Of a stretch of DNA of 6,048 bases, positions 5,140 to 6,048 are shown in pieces. Each line of letters opens with the position of its first letter. The stretch's first letter is position 1. A program made the position numbers and the translations under genes. The stretch is taken from the NCBI GenBank assembly GCA_009783605.1, contig WRDE01000139.1, positions 1 through 6,048 of the forward strand, written 5' to 3'. The notes under the pieces were generated by a model. That model saw only the letters and a program-made list of their open reading frames with translations, had not been told where the DNA came from and ran no database searches. Source of the stretch: Oscillospiraceae bacterium (GTDB lineage Bacteria > Bacillota > Clostridia > Oscillospirales > Acutalibacteraceae).

Positions 5140-5203
5140 AAAATGACTCCCCTTCTCATGTTTATAATGTGGACAAACGCGGATGGGATCAATTGCTGAA
5201 CAA

Positions 5204-5233
5204 ATTATAACATGCTTTACAAAATTTTGTCAA
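5204..5233 (-). promoter_or_regulatory. Strong extended -10 promoter of the four-helix protein gene
   Basis: Reading leftward, TTGACA (5233-5228), an 18-base spacer and TATAAT (5209-5204) are preceded by the extended -10 element TG (TGTTATAAT). All twelve hexamer bases match consensus. The start is predicted near 5197, giving a leader of about 57 bases. Confidence 0.82.
5219..5230. promoter_or_regulatory. 12-bp palindrome inside the promoter, possible operator
   Basis: ACAAAATTTTGT (5219-5230) is a perfect palindrome overlapping three bases of the -35 box and part of the spacer. A protein bound there would compete with RNA polymerase. AT-rich palindromes arise by chance more easily, so confidence is limited; the regulator is unknown. 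Confidence 0.35.
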
Positions 5234-5277
5234 TGGAAAATGCCAAATCCATTTAAAAATATTGGGAAAATGCTATA

Positions 5278-6048
5278 TCACGGTTTTTCGACCACTTTTT
5301 TATCCAAAAACAGGTAAGACGGCACCCCGTTTTGCTCATAGCAGGGCGCGCGGCCGGCCACCAACGGGCGCAGATAGGCCAGCATCTCGGCGCTGACGTC
5401 GCAGCCGTCCACAATCCAATCGGCGGGGACGGTTTTTTCGAGGTTGGCCGCCGCCTCAATGGGCACCGTGCCGCAGCGGACCAAATAGGGTTCGTTTGAA
5501 ATACGCTCGAACGCCATCATCACGCCGGTCTCCCCCCGCAGGGCGGCCCGGACCGCCGCTTCGCCGATGGCGAGGGCTTCGGCGATATCGGTGGCGGAGG
5601 CATAATGCCCGGCGGCCCGCTGGAGCACCGAAAATTCGATGCTGCGCACCTTGCACCCTAACCGGTCCTTGATCAGCTGCTCCAGATACCGGCCGGTGCC
5701 GGCCAGCGCCACATGGCCGAATTTGTCCCGGGAGGCGCCGGCAGCGCTGATGTATCCCCCATCCTTGTCCTTGATCCCCTCGGATACCGCCACGATCAGC
5801 AGCTGGTTTTTATCGGAATAAGAGGCGACGCGCCGGATGAAATCCTCCGGGTCAAAGGGGGATTCGGGCAGGTAGATCAATTGCGGCGCTTCGGGGCTCG
5901 TGCGGACTGACGCTGCGGCGTCAGTCCGCGACATCGCCTGTTCGCTATCCGCAGTTGCGAAAGAATCCCGCGCCAGCGCCGCCGCGGCGGTCAGCCAGCC
6001 GGCATTGCGGCCCATGATCTCCACCACGATGACGCTGAACATGTCGTA
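5278..6048 (-). CDS. 6-phosphofructokinase, probably PPi-dependent type, C-terminal part (5' end beyond the window)
   Basis: The frame is open from the right edge to TGA at 5280-5278, giving 256 residues; the first in-window Met is not the true start because the conserved core runs across the edge. The enzyme phosphorylates fructose 6-phosphate to fructose 1,6-bisphosphate in glycolysis. Residues numbered from the edge: VVEIMGRNAGWLT (8-20) has the MGR substrate motif, and its AGW form is usual in PPi-type enzymes; YLPES (59-63) carries the substrate-binding Glu; AVSEGIKDKDGGY (87-99); KVRSIEFSVLQRAAGHYASATD (133-154) has the conserved Arg and the LQR-H-S-TD motif. The N-terminal loops that decide ATP versus PPi use are missing, so donor choice is inferred. 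Between WLTAAAALAR and APQLIYLPE there are about 25 extra residues (28-52) compared with E. coli PfkA as I recall it. No clear terminator follows the stop. Confidence 0.88.
   Translation of the reverse strand, partial: YDMFSVIVVEIMGRNAGWLTAAAALARDSFATADSEQAMSRTDAAASVRTSPEAPQLIYLPESPFDPEDFIRRVASYSDKNQLLIVAVSEGIKDKDGGYISAAGASRDKFGHVALAGTGRYLEQLIKDRLGCKVRSIEFSVLQRAAGHYASATDIAEALAIGEAAVRAALRGETGVMMAFERISNEPYLVRCGTVPIEAAANLEKTVPADWIVDGCDVSAEMLAYLRPLVAGRAPCYEQNGVPSYLFLDKKVVEKP
5893..5967 (-). repeat. In-frame palindromic insertion candidate within the phosphofructokinase gene
   Basis: This 75-base stretch encodes about 25 residues (DSFATADSEQAMSRTDAAAS, then VRTSP) absent from the family pattern. 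It contains a perfect inverted repeat, GCGGACTGACGC (5902-5913) and GCGTCAGTCCGC (5918-5929), with a 4-base gap. A weaker pair, TTCGC and GCGAA (5966-5962 and 5950-5946 on the minus strand), lies next to it. Boundaries are approximate, no clear target-site duplication was found, and the mobile-element reading is inference. Confidence 0.5.

Noticed and set aside
4700..5146. 148-codon plus-strand frame over the four-helix protein gene
   Set aside because: Its product is of unlikely composition, whereas the minus strand has a perfect promoter, Shine-Dalgarno, four membrane helices and a terminator.

Overview
This window reads as chromosomal DNA of a Gram-positive-type bacterium, most likely a clostridial Firmicute of the Oscillospirales/Ruminococcaceae kind. 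The reasons are sigma-A-type promoters (TTGACA-17-TATACT class), strong Shine-Dalgarno sites, compact intrinsic terminators, a lipobox lipoprotein, and a phosphofructokinase of the PPi-dependent type. The species cannot be named from the sequence. Base composition is mosaic: two GC-rich housekeeping genes (an aspartate aminotransferase and a phosphofructokinase) are interleaved with more AT-rich accessory genes.

Left part (1-1543): the first 28 codons of a Cro/C1-type helix-turn-helix regulator run leftward off the window edge. It diverges from a two-gene rightward operon: a lipoprotein with a Thr/Pro repeat stalk, then a single-pass membrane protein of unknown function. A consensus promoter drives the operon and is overlaid by two tandem TCAA-N4-TTGA dyads. 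A perfect 9-bp inverted repeat encloses the regulator's ribosome binding site and start codon. A 14-bp hairpin terminator closes the operon.

Centre (1568-4613): on the minus strand lie a type Ic aspartate aminotransferase with its own promoter and, upstream of it, a small XRE-family regulator with a 19-bp hairpin terminator. Divergent from the regulator is a tightly coupled rightward pair: a TM2-domain membrane protein and a patatin-like phospholipase sharing one base (TAGTG). The pair has a near-consensus promoter, a hairpin at the expected 5' end of the mRNA, and a terminator whose stem contains the patatin stop codon. This regulator-TM2-patatin cassette is the best candidate for an undescribed functional unit; any role in defence or membrane remodelling is inference.

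Right part (4651-6048): on the minus strand are a small four-helix membrane protein with a very strong promoter (TTGACA-18-TGTTATAAT) containing a 12-bp palindrome, and the C-terminal 256 residues of a phosphofructokinase that begins beyond the right edge. The phosphofructokinase carries about 25 extra residues encoded by DNA with a perfect 12-bp inverted repeat, resembling an in-frame palindromic-element insertion.

No tRNA, rRNA, CRISPR array or transposase was seen. Every intergenic stretch is shorter than 300 bases, and its contents are listed below.
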